Shown here: positions 56,683-64,000 of the stretch, one piece after another
Layout of the letters: each line of letters starts with the position of its first letter
How positions within the stretch are numbered: the first letter of the stretch is position 1
DNA from: Intrasporangium calvum DSM 43043
Lineage (GTDB): Bacteria > Actinomycetota > Actinomycetes > Actinomycetales > Dermatophilaceae
Direction: 5' to 3'
Assembly (NCBI RefSeq): GCF_000184685.1
Contig: NC_014830.1
Location: forward strand, 1,674,001 to 1,738,000
Length of the DNA stretch: 64,000 nt
The notes under the pieces: generated by a model
Databases searched by the model: none
Seen by the model: the letters and a program-made list of their open reading frames with translations, nothing else
What the model was told of the DNA's origin: nothing
Position numbers and translations under genes: made by a program

Positions 56683-58779
56683 ATGCAGCAGCCACCGACT
56701 CCGCGCCGCGCCGCAGTGGTCCGGGAGCACCACGGGGACCGGTTCGAGGACGCCTTCGCCTGGATGGCGGACCGGGACGACCCGGGCCTCCTCGAGTACC
56801 TCACCGCCGAGAACGCGTACGCCGCCGCCATGACGGCTCACCTGGCCCCGGTGGCCGACACGATCTACGAGGAGTTCCGGTCGAGAGTCCACGAGACCGA
56901 CCTGTCGGTTCCCGTCCGGCACGACCGGTGGTGGTACTACTCGCGCACGGTCGAGGGGGAGCAGTACCCCGTGGACGGGCGAGTCCTCGTCGGTGCGGTG
57001 CCCGAGCGTCCGGCGCTCGATGGGGACGCCGTGCAGACCGGTGAGGAGCTGCTCCTCGACCACAACGCGGAGGCGCATGGTCACGACTTCTTCGCCGTGG
57101 GCGCCAGCGAGGTGTCGCCCGCAGGGGACCTGATCGCCTACGGCGCCGACGTCACGGGCGACGAGCGCTACGACCTGCGGGTGCGTCGGATCGGCGCGGG
57201 CGAGGTGCTCGACGACGCCGTCCGCCAGACCGGTGGTTCGCTCGCCTGGTCGCTCGACGGCCGGCACCTCTTCTACACGCGCGTCGACGACGCGTGGCGG
57301 CCGCACCAGGTCTGGCGGCACGAGGTGGGCAGCCCGGCCGAGGCCGACGTCCTCGTCCACGACGAGCCCGACGAGCGCTTCTTCGTCGGGGTGAGTGCCT
57401 CCCGGGACGACCGCGTCATCGTCATCGGGATCGGCTCGAAGACGACGAACGAGTACCTCCTGCTCGACGCAGCGGACCCCCTCGGCACCCCTCGCGTCGT
57501 CGCGGCGCGACGGCAGGGCGTCGAGTACGACGTCGAGCCCGTCGGCGACCAGCTGCTCATCGTCCACAACGAGCGGCGGACCAACTTCGAGGTCGCCGTG
57601 GCCCCGTTGACGTGCACGAGCCACGAGGAGTGGCGCCCGCTGGAGGTGACGACCGACGACGAGTACGTCACCGGTGTCGACGCCTTCGACGGCTTCATCG
57701 CGGTCTCGCTGCGGCGTCAGGGAGGCACCGCGGTGCGGATCGTCCTCCGCGATCCCGCGAGCGAGACGGGGTTCGGCGGGTCCCACGACGTGGAGGTGGG
57801 CGAGGCGCTGGCCACGATCCGGGTCGGCGCCAACCCGGAGACCTCGACGACGACGCTCCAGCTCGTCTGGGAGTCGCTCGTCACCCCCAGGACGGTCATC
57901 GACTACGACGTCATGGCGCGCTCGGTGACGGTGCTCAAGCAGCAGGAGGTCCGCGGGGGGCACGACCCGGCGGACTACGTGCAGGCCCGGGAGTGGGCGA
58001 CCGCACCCGACGGGACGCAGGTTCCCATCTCGGTGGTCCGCCACCGGGACACCCCGCTCGACGGCACGGCACCGGGCCTGCTCCACGGCTACGGCGCCTA
58101 CGGCATCCCCAGCGACCCGTGGTTCTCGGTGCTCCGGCTGTCGCTGCTCCAGCGGGGCTGGGTCTTCGCGATCGCCCATGTGCGGGGGGGCTCGGAGATG
58201 GGGCGGACCTGGTACGACGACGGCAAGCTGGGCCGCAAGCGAAACACCTTCACCGACTTCGTCGCGTGCGCCGACCTGCTTCGGGGGTCCGGGATCGTCC
58301 ACCCGGACCACCTTGCGGCGGAGGGCGGTTCGGCTGGCGGTCTACTCATGGGGGCGGTCGCCAACGAGGCCGCGGACCGGTTCAGCTTCATCCACGCCTC
58401 GGTGCCGTTCGTCGACGCGCTGACGACGGTCCTCGACCCCTCCCTCCCGCTCACGGTGATCGAGTGGGAGGAGTGGGGCAACCCGCTCGAGGACCCGGAC
58501 GCCTACGCCCTGATGCGTTCCTACTCTCCCTACGAGAACGTCCGGCCCCAGCGCTACCCCGCCCTGCTCGTCACGACGTCCCTCAACGACACGAGGGTGT
58601 ACGTCACCGAGCCCGCCAAGTGGGTGGCCGCGCTCCGGGAGGCCACCGCCGACGTCGCGGCGGCGCGGCCGGTCATCTTTCGCACCGAGATGGCCGCCGG
58701 GCACGGCGGCCAGTCCGGCCGCTACGACACGTGGCGGCAGTGGGCCTGGGAGACCGCGGTGCTGCTCGACCTCACGTGA
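56683..58779 (+). CDS. ptrB: Oligopeptidase B-like S9 serine peptidase
   Basis: A 698-residue S9A peptidase: an N-terminal beta-propeller (about residues 70-420, with YSRTVEGEQYPV and ISPAGD-like blades) and a C-terminal alpha/beta-hydrolase domain. Catalytic Ser in AEGGSAGGLLMGAV near 549, Asp in the SLNDTRV region near 632, His in AAGHGGQSGRYD near 673; the VRGGSEMGR signature is present. Cleaves short peptides after basic residues in characterised members. ATG 56683 follows a TACGAT box by 6 nt. Ends at a repeat-derived hairpin. Confidence 0.93.
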   Translation: MQQPPTPRRAAVVREHHGDRFEDAFAWMADRDDPGLLEYLTAENAYAAAMTAHLAPVADTIYEEFRSRVHETDLSVPVRHDRWWYYSRTVEGEQYPVDGRVLVGAVPERPALDGDAVQTGEELLLDHNAEAHGHDFFAVGASEVSPAGDLIAYGADVTGDERYDLRVRRIGAGEVLDDAVRQTGGSLAWSLDGRHLFYTRVDDAWRPHQVWRHEVGSPAEADVLVHDEPDERFFVGVSASRDDRVIVIGIGSKTTNEYLLLDAADPLGTPRVVAARRQGVEYDVEPVGDQLLIVHNERRTNFEVAVAPLTCTSHEEWRPLEVTTDDEYVTGVDAFDGFIAVSLRRQGGTAVRIVLRDPASETGFGGSHDVEVGEALATIRVGANPETSTTTLQLVWESLVTPRTVIDYDVMARSVTVLKQQEVRGGHDPADYVQAREWATAPDGTQVPISVVRHRDTPLDGTAPGLLHGYGAYGIPSDPWFSVLRLSLLQRGWVFAIAHVRGGSEMGRTWYDDGKLGRKRNTFTDFVACADLLRGSGIVHPDHLAAEGGSAGGLLMGAVANEAADRFSFIHASVPFVDALTTVLDPSLPLTVIEWEEWGNPLEDPDAYALMRSYSPYENVRPQRYPALLVTTSLNDTRVYVTEPAKWVAALREATADVAAARPVIFRTEMAAGHGGQSGRYDTWRQWAWETAVLLDLT

Positions 58780-58807
58780 GCGGTGGGTGCCGTCCGTGCG
58801 CGACTGC

Positions 58808-58842
58808 GCCCAGCGGCATACGCCGGCCGTATGCCGCTGAGC
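58808..58842. terminator. Hairpin made of two inverted dispersed repeats after ptrB
   Basis: GCCCAGCGGCATACG (58808-58822), loop CCGGC, CGTATGCCGCTGAGC (58828-58842): a 15-bp stem with one mismatch, 28 nt after the ptrB stop and 105 nt before the hisD -10 box. Two copies of the dispersed element facing each other; probably acts as a terminator. Confidence 0.8.
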
Positions 58843-58946
58843 CGGCCCTCGCGCGAAGGTCGGCCCCCAGCGTGGCTCCGGTCGCCGGCCCACCACGAGC
58901 GGCGGTCGCTGCCTGAGACGCGGCATCCCGACCCATGGACGCCTCC

Positions 58947-58952
58947 TAGACT
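58947..58952 (+). promoter_or_regulatory. -10 box of leaderless type before hisD
   Basis: TAGACT ends 7 nt before ATG 58960; same box as before dnaE. Confidence 0.45.
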
Positions 58953-58959
58953 TGGCACC

Positions 58960-60318
58960 ATGATGTCCACCCTCGACCTGCGCGGTCGCACGCTCGACGT
59001 GCGTTTCCTGCGCGGGGCCCTGCCCCGAGCCGAGTTCGACGTCACGGCTGCCCTCGAGCAGGTGCGGCCGATCTGCGGGGACGTCGAGCATCGGGGCGCC
59101 GACGCGCTGCGCGACCTCGGGGAGCGGTTCGACGGGGTGCGCCCGGCCCGCCTGCGAGTGCCGGGCGAGGTGCTCGCCGCGGCTCTCGACCAGCTCGCGC
59201 CGGACCTGCGCTCCGCGCTCGAGGAGTCCATCCGTCGAGCTCGGGTCGTGCACGCCGACCAGCGCCGCGTCGACACGACGACGACCGTGGTCCCGGGCGG
59301 GACCGTGACGGAGCGCTGGGTCCCCGTCGACCGCGTGGGGCTGTACGTTCCCGGCGGCCTCGCCGTGTACCCGAGCAGCGTCGTCATGAATGTCGTCCCG
59401 GCGCAGCTCGCCGGGGTCGGCTCCGTCGCCGTGACCTCGCCGCCGCAGCGAGAGAACACCGGTGTCTTCGCCGACTACCCCAACCCCACGATCCTGGCCA
59501 CGTGTGCCCTGCTGGGTGTCGACGAGGTCTATGCCGTCGGCGGCGCCCAGGCCGTCGCCATGTTCGCCTACGGCTTCGTCGACGAGTCGGACGTCCGGGC
59601 GGGGGGACCCGTTCGGTGCGAGCCGGTGTCGATGGTGACCGGGCCGGGCAACATCTGGGTCGTCGCCGCCAAGCGCCTCCTCAAGGGCCTCATCGGGATC
59701 GACGCGGAGGCGGGGCCGACGGAGATTGCCGTCCTGGCCGACGACACGGCCGACGCCGAGCACGTCGCTGCCGACCTCATCAGCCAGGCGGAGCACGACC
59801 CGCTAGCCGCCTCCGTGCTGGTCACCGACAGTGACTCGCTCGCCGCGGCCGTCGCCGAGGCCCTGGCCCGCCGGGTGCCGGCGACCAAGCACGCCGAGCG
59901 GGTCGTCACCGCGCTCGGCGGCCGCCAGTCACGGATCGTGCTCGTCGACGACCTCACGGCCGGCCTGGCGGTCGTCAACGCCTACGCCGCCGAGCACCTC
60001 GAGATCCACACCCGAGACGCGGCGGCCGTCGCGGCGCGCGTCCGCAACGCCGGCGCGATCTTCGTCGGCCCCTGGGCCCCGGTGAGCCTCGGGGACTACG
60101 CCGCCGGGTCGAACCACGTGCTGCCGACCGCGGGCTGCGCCACCCACTCGAGCGGCCTGTCGGTCCAGTCGTTCCTCCGGGGCATCCACGTCGTCGAGTA
60201 CGACGAAGCGGCCCTGCGCGAGGTGGCCGGACACGTCGTCACGCTGGCGCAGGCGGAGGACCTGCCCGCCCACGGGCAAGCGGTGACCGCGCGCTTCGGC
60301 GACGAGGTGCCCCGATGA
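58960..60318 (+). CDS. hisD: Histidinol dehydrogenase HisD
   Basis: A 452-residue zinc enzyme catalysing the last two steps of histidine synthesis. Motifs: [20 protein letters not shown] near residue 125, [46 protein letters not shown], and [15 protein letters not shown] near the C-terminus. Start: ATG 58960 (or 58963) follows TAGACT; the open frame upstream runs through the repeat hairpin and is not used. First gene of the his operon; overlaps hisC (ATGA). Confidence 0.96.
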   Translation: MMSTLDLRGRTLDVRFLRGALPRAEFDVTAALEQVRPICGDVEHRGADALRDLGERFDGVRPARLRVPGEVLAAALDQLAPDLRSALEESIRRARVVHADQRRVDTTTTVVPGGTVTERWVPVDRVGLYVPGGLAVYPSSVVMNVVPAQLAGVGSVAVTSPPQRENTGVFADYPNPTILATCALLGVDEVYAVGGAQAVAMFAYGFVDESDVRAGGPVRCEPVSMVTGPGNIWVVAAKRLLKGLIGIDAEAGPTEIAVLADDTADAEHVAADLISQAEHDPLAASVLVTDSDSLAAAVAEALARRVPATKHAERVVTALGGRQSRIVLVDDLTAGLAVVNAYAAEHLEIHTRDAAAVAARVRNAGAIFVGPWAPVSLGDYAAGSNHVLPTAGCATHSSGLSVQSFLRGIHVVEYDEAALREVAGHVVTLAQAEDLPAHGQAVTARFGDEVPR

Positions 60319-61478
60319 GCGAGGTCGAGCGGCTGCTGCGCCCGGACCTGCGTGGCCGCACCGCGTACGGCGCCCCGCAGCTCGACGTGCCCGTGTGCCT
60401 CAACACGAACGAGAGCTCGTACCCTGTCCCGGAGGTCGTGGTCCGGGCCGTCCTCGATGCCCTGGCGGCCGATCTCACCGGGCTCAACCGCTACCCGGAC
60501 CGTGAGTTCACCGATCTGCGCAAGGCGCTCTCGGCGTACCTCGAGAGGCAGGCCGGGGTCTCGGTCACACCCGAGCAGGTCTGGGCGGGCAACGGCTCCA
60601 ACGAGGTCCTCTCGCACGTCGTCCAGGCCTTCGGGGGCCCGGGTCGCACGGCCCTCGGTTTCACCCCGAGCTACTCGATGCACCCGATCATCGCCGAGAC
60701 TCTCGGCACCACGTGGGTCGACGGGCTTCGAGAGGCTGAGACGTTCGAGCTGACGGCCGGCACTGCGGCTGCTCAGGCACGGGAGCACGACCCGTCGGTC
60801 GTCTTCCTCTGCTCGCCGAACAACCCCACGGGCACCGCGCTGCCGTTCGAGGTCATCGGTGCGGTGCTCGACGCGGCGCCGAACGCCGTCGTCGTCGTCG
60901 ACGAGGCCTACGCCGAGTTCGCGCGGCCCGGCACCCCCAGCGCCCTGACACTGCTTCCGACCCACCCACGGCTCGTGGTGACCCGCACCATGAGCAAGGC
61001 GTTCGCGTTCGCCGGAGGGCGCCTCGGCTATCTCGTCGCATCCCCCGCGCTCGTCGACGCCCTCCGCCTCGTCCGGCTGCCCTACCACCTGTCCACGCCG
61101 ACCCAGACGATCGCCACGGTCGCCCTCGAGCACGCCGAGCTGATGCTGTCGACCGTCGAGGCGGTCAAGGTGCAGCGTGATCGCCTCGTCCACGACCTGG
61201 GGGCACTGGGGGCGACGCCGGTGCAGAGCGACGCCAACTTCGTCCTGTTCGGTGGCCTGGTCGACGAGAAGTCCACCTGGCAGGCGCTCCTGGAGCGCGG
61301 GATCCTCGTGCGTGACGTGGGGATCCGCCATCACCTCCGGGTCACCGCTGGGACCCCGGCCGAGACCACGCGTTTCCTCGAGGCGATGACGCAGCTCGCG
61401 CCCGCTCATGTCGGTCCGCTGACGACCCCGAGCGCCGTGGACCACCCCGACTTCGAGACCGCTGAGGACGACGCATGA
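60315..61478 (+). CDS. hisC: Histidinol-phosphate aminotransferase HisC
   Basis: A 387-residue PLP enzyme. N-terminal [12 protein letters not shown] and [34 protein letters not shown], and the PLP lysine in [16 protein letters not shown] near residue 226. ATG overlaps hisD and its stop overlaps hisB, both by 4 nt. Confidence 0.96.
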   Translation: MSEVERLLRPDLRGRTAYGAPQLDVPVCLNTNESSYPVPEVVVRAVLDALAADLTGLNRYPDREFTDLRKALSAYLERQAGVSVTPEQVWAGNGSNEVLSHVVQAFGGPGRTALGFTPSYSMHPIIAETLGTTWVDGLREAETFELTAGTAAAQAREHDPSVVFLCSPNNPTGTALPFEVIGAVLDAAPNAVVVVDEAYAEFARPGTPSALTLLPTHPRLVVTRTMSKAFAFAGGRLGYLVASPALVDALRLVRLPYHLSTPTQTIATVALEHAELMLSTVEAVKVQRDRLVHDLGALGATPVQSDANFVLFGGLVDEKSTWQALLERGILVRDVGIRHHLRVTAGTPAETTRFLEAMTQLAPAHVGPLTTPSAVDHPDFETAEDDA

Positions 61479-62098
61479 CCCCGACCCCGAGGACCGCCGT
61501 GAACCGGACCGCCAGCATCAGCCGGACCACCAAGGAGTCGTCGATCGAGCTGAGCCTCGACCTCGACGGGACCGGGGAGTCGGACGTGTCGACCGGCGTC
61601 CCGTTCTACGACCACATGCTGGCCTCGCTGGCCAGGCACTCCCTCATCGACCTCACCGTCAAGGCCGCCGGCGACATCGAGGTCGACGTGCACCACACCG
61701 TCGAGGACACGGCGATCGTCCTCGGGCAGGCGCTCCGGGAGGCGCTCGGCGACAAGGCCGGCATCTCCCGCTTCGGCGACGCCACGGTCCCGCTCGACGA
61801 AGCGCTGGTCCACGCCGTCGTCGACGTGGCCGGGCGGCCGTACGTCGTCCACGAGGGCGAGCCGGAGGGCCAGCAGTACGTGCTGATCGGCGGGCACTTC
61901 ACCGGATCCATGACGCGGCACGTCTTCGAGTCGCTCGCCCACAACGCCGGCCTCTGCCTCCACGTGCGGGTCCTCGCCGGACGCGACCCCCACCACATCG
62001 TCGAGGCCCAGTTCAAGGCGGTCGCGCGCGCGCTCCGCGCCGCGGTCGCCCGCGACGAGCGGGTCCTCGGCATCCCGAGCGCCAAGGGGGCGCTCTGA
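61475..62098 (+). CDS. hisB: Imidazoleglycerol-phosphate dehydratase HisB
   Basis: A 207-residue manganese dehydratase with the metal motifs [14 protein letters not shown] near residue 69 and [17 protein letters not shown] near 165, plus [17 protein letters not shown] monofunctional HisB without a phosphatase domain. Overlaps hisC (ATGA) and ends 2 bp before hisH. Confidence 0.97.
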   Translation: MTPTPRTAVNRTASISRTTKESSIELSLDLDGTGESDVSTGVPFYDHMLASLARHSLIDLTVKAAGDIEVDVHHTVEDTAIVLGQALREALGDKAGISRFGDATVPLDEALVHAVVDVAGRPYVVHEGEPEGQQYVLIGGHFTGSMTRHVFESLAHNAGLCLHVRVLAGRDPHHIVEAQFKAVARALRAAVARDERVLGIPSAKGAL

Positions 62099-62100
62099 CC

Positions 62101-62745
62101 ATGGCGACGGCACCCCGCGTCGTCGTCCTTGACTACGGCAGCGGCAACGTCCGGTCTGCCGTGCGCGCCCTCGAGCGGGTCGGCGCGTCGGTCGAGCTGA
62201 CGGCTGACCCCAGAGCGGCCCTGGAGTGCGACGGCCTCTTCGTGCCGGGAGTGGGCAACTTCCATGCCTGCATGGCGGGCCTGCGCGCCGCCCACGGCCC
62301 CCGGGTCATCGGGCGGCGGCTCAGTGGTGGTCGCCCGGTCCTCGGCGTCTGTGTCGGCATGCAGGTCCTGTTCGACGGGTCCGCCGAGGCCTCCGACCGG
62401 CCCGAGCCCGGCCTCTCCGAGTGGCCGGGGACGGTGGAGCGGCTTCCCGCAGCGATCGTCCCGCACATGGGCTGGTCGGAGGTCGAGGTGGGGGAGCGGT
62501 CCCGTCTCTTCGCCGGTGTCGAGCACGAGCGGTTCTACTTCGTCCACTCCTACGCCGTCCAGCAGTGGACGCTCGAGGCGACGGGGGCCTTTGCCGCAGT
62601 CGCCCCCGTCGTCAGCTGGGCCGTGCACGGTGCGAAGTTCGTCGCAGCCGTCGAGAACGGCCCGCTCAGCGCCACCCAGTTCCACCCCGAGAAGTCCGGG
62701 CAGGCCGGCCTCCACCTGCTCGAGAACTGGGTCCGGTCGCTGTGA
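62101..62745 (+). CDS. hisH: Imidazole glycerol phosphate synthase glutaminase subunit HisH
   Basis: A 214-residue class I glutamine amidotransferase. [15 protein letters not shown] at the start, [10 protein letters not shown], nucleophile in [12 protein letters not shown] near residue 84, MGWSEVE, and the His/Glu pair in [11 protein letters not shown] near 196. It supplies ammonia to HisF, which is not in the window. Confidence 0.96.
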   Translation: MATAPRVVVLDYGSGNVRSAVRALERVGASVELTADPRAALECDGLFVPGVGNFHACMAGLRAAHGPRVIGRRLSGGRPVLGVCVGMQVLFDGSAEASDRPEPGLSEWPGTVERLPAAIVPHMGWSEVEVGERSRLFAGVEHERFYFVHSYAVQQWTLEATGAFAAVAPVVSWAVHGAKFVAAVENGPLSATQFHPEKSGQAGLHLLENWVRSL

Positions 62746-63170
62746 GCGCGGCGACCCGCAGGACTTCCCGCCGAAGCGCGAGCTCCCGAGCCACGAGGGC
62801 CACCGGGCCGGCAACCCGAGGGACCAGTCGCACCGCCACCGGCCGAAGGACCACCAGACGACGGTCCACGCGTCGTCCGAGCGGCGCACCCCGGACGAGG
62901 CGGCGCCGGCCGACCCTGGCAGCCACGCTCGGCACGGCTCTGGGAGCGCTGCTCGTCACCGTCGTCCTCGACGCCACCTGGCCGGTCCGGGCCGGCGTCG
63001 TGGCCCTCGTCCTCGTCGTCGGCCTGGGGTGGCTGCTCTGGCGGTCCCACCAGTCCGCCACTGCCCAGGGTGACCCGGCCGAGCCGGAAGGTCCACTACC
63101 CCGAGAGGCCGGCCCAGCGGCATACGACCCCGATCCCGCCTCACGCCAAGGAGACTCGACCGATGACTGA
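62742..63170 (+). CDS. Small Arg/Thr-rich membrane protein in the his operon
   Basis: A 142-residue protein starting at GTG 62742, overlapping the hisH stop. Residues 1-65 are extremely Arg/Thr/Ser-rich; two membrane segments follow (about 65-83 and 86-104, [30 protein letters not shown]) with a short acidic tail. The tail contains a dispersed repeat copy (GPAAYDPD). The coding frame ends 8 bp into priA. Similar small membrane proteins sit here in related actinobacteria; function unknown. Could be partly compositional, but the overlap at both ends supports it. Confidence 0.6.
   Translation: MSAATRRTSRRSASSRATRATGPATRGTSRTATGRRTTRRRSTRRPSGAPRTRRRRPTLAATLGTALGALLVTVVLDATWPVRAGVVALVLVVGLGWLLWRSHQSATAQGDPAEPEGPLPREAGPAAYDPDPASRQGDSTDD
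63112..63126 (-). repeat. Dispersed repeat copy before priA
   Basis: GCCCAGCGGCATACG on the plus strand, 37 bp before the priA start, inside the small membrane protein gene. Confidence 0.87.
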
Positions 63171-63906
63171 CCTTGCCCGACTGGAGCTCCTCCCGGCCGT
63201 CGACATCGCGGGCGGCCAGGCCGTGCAGCTCGTGCAGGGGATCGCGGGCAGCGGCGGGCAGTTCGGGGACCCGTGGGAGGCCGCCCGGGCCTGGCAGGAC
63301 GAGGGCGCCGAATGGATCCACCTCGTCGACCTCGACGCGGCCTTCGGACGAGGCAGCAACCGCGAGCTGATCGACTCGATCGTCGGCCGGCTCGACATCG
63401 CCGTCGAGCTGTCCGGTGGCATCCGGGACGGTGCGTCCCTGGATGCGGCACTCGCCACCGGGTGCCGTCGGGTCAACATCGGCACGGCTGCGCTCGAAGA
63501 CCCCGAGTGGACCGCCCGGATCATCGGCGACCACGGCGACCGCGTCGCCATCGGCCTGGACGTCCGTGGGACGACCCTGGCGGCCCGCGGGTGGACCCGG
63601 GAGGGCGGCGACCTCTGGGAGACGCTCGAGCGACTGGACCGCGAGGGGTGCGCCCGCTACGTCGTCACCGACGTCAACAAGGACGGGATGCTCCAAGGGC
63701 CCAACGTCGACCTGCTCCGGCAGGTGTGCGAGCGCACCGAGCGGCCCGTCGTCGCGTCGGGTGGCGTGTCGACGCTCGAGGACATCAGGGTCATCCGCGA
63801 GCTCGTGCCCGAGGGCGTCGAGGGCGCGATCATCGGCTCGGCGTTGTACCGGGGGGCGTTCACGCTGCCGGAGGCGCTTGACGTGGCAGGACGGCCCGGA
63901 CGGTGA
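63163..63906 (+). CDS. priA: Phosphoribosyl isomerase PriA (HisA, possibly HisA/TrpF)
   Basis: A 247-residue (beta/alpha)8 isomerase. [20 protein letters not shown] with the first catalytic Asp near residue 11, [27 protein letters not shown], and the second catalytic Asp in [14 protein letters not shown] near 175; [11 protein letters not shown] near 204. Actinobacterial PriA often serves both histidine and tryptophan synthesis; the TrpF activity cannot be judged from this window. ATG 63163 has AAGGAG 9 nt upstream. Confidence 0.94.
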   Translation: MTDLARLELLPAVDIAGGQAVQLVQGIAGSGGQFGDPWEAARAWQDEGAEWIHLVDLDAAFGRGSNRELIDSIVGRLDIAVELSGGIRDGASLDAALATGCRRVNIGTAALEDPEWTARIIGDHGDRVAIGLDVRGTTLAARGWTREGGDLWETLERLDREGCARYVVTDVNKDGMLQGPNVDLLRQVCERTERPVVASGGVSTLEDIRVIRELVPEGVEGAIIGSALYRGAFTLPEALDVAGRPGR

Positions 63907-64000
63907 CCACCCCCGGGGACGGCGGCCAGCAGGTCCAGCGGGGGTCGCGTCCCGGCTACGTCAACGAGGACGGCCGGCCCTCCGACTCGGTGGGCCAGGC
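63903..64000 (+). CDS. 5' end of an unidentified gene (partial)
   Basis: GTG 63903 overlaps the priA stop (GTGA) and opens a frame through the window end, reading [20 protein letters not shown] and on. In related genomes an SseB-like gene often follows priA, but 32 residues cannot show that. Partial. Confidence 0.55.
   Translation, partial: MTTPGDGGQQVQRGSRPGYVNEDGRPSDSVGQ

Noticed and set aside
55972-58311. A 779-codon minus-strand frame opposite ptrB running into the gntP remnant
   Set aside because: Only its last part matches GntP; the rest is antisense to ptrB. It is treated as one frame of the pseudogene, not a gene.

Overview
This is a high-GC chromosomal segment of an actinobacterium. 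Gene content and order (a complete dcw cell-wall/division cluster running into pgeF-yggS-sepF-yggT-divIVA-lspA, a PriA-type his operon, a SAM-IV riboswitch before metX, MmpS-like and DUF4192 proteins, many GTG/TTG starts, 4-nt gene overlaps and leaderless-looking -10 boxes) suggest a member of Micrococcales, probably Intrasporangiaceae. The family placement is inference. I found no rRNA, tRNA, CRISPR array, prophage or insertion sequence.

Layout. 1-13.3 kb holds housekeeping and accessory genes: a FemX-like bridge-forming aminoacyltransferase, an MmpS-like protein, HrpA helicase, a PAC2 protein, a family-A DNA polymerase coupled to a PatB-type lyase, EcsC and DUF1232 proteins, and DUF4192. 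13.4-18.1 kb holds a SAM-IV riboswitch with metX, a universal stress protein, the primary sigma factor with a long Ala/Lys/Thr-rich linker, and a tyrosine phosphatase. 18.2-22.7 kb (minus strand) is a moxR-DUF58-transglutaminase operon. 23.2-43.9 kb is the dcw cluster: mraZ, rsmH, ftsL, ftsI, murE, murF, mraY, murD, ftsW, murG, murC, ftsQ, ftsZ, pgeF, yggS, sepF, yggT, divIVA. 44.1-50.5 kb carries a DksA-type zinc-finger protein with an H1-like tail, lspA, rluD and dnaE. 50.5-58.8 kb has an AlkZ-like protein, a second pseudouridine synthase, an ExeM/NucH secreted nuclease, gntK next to a decayed gntP, and oligopeptidase B. 58.9-64 kb is hisD-hisC-hisB-hisH-(small membrane protein)-priA, running off the end into a partial gene.

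The genes work together mainly in envelope growth: precursor synthesis (MurC-F, MraY, MurG), transglycosylation and transpeptidation (FtsW, FtsI), divisome assembly (FtsL, FtsQ, FtsZ, SepF), polar growth (DivIVA), with MraZ-type operator boxes in front and FemX nearby to build the interpeptide bridge.

The most unusual signal is a short dispersed DNA word, CGTATGCCGCT, usually extended to CGTATGCCGCTGGGCT. It occurs 14 times in 64 kb on both strands. Half of the copies lie in the roughly 6% of the window that is intergenic, and two inverted pairs there form hairpins behind rluD and oligopeptidase B. Other copies sit inside genes. The arrangement resembles DNA-uptake sequences of naturally competent bacteria and is not explained by any annotated feature.
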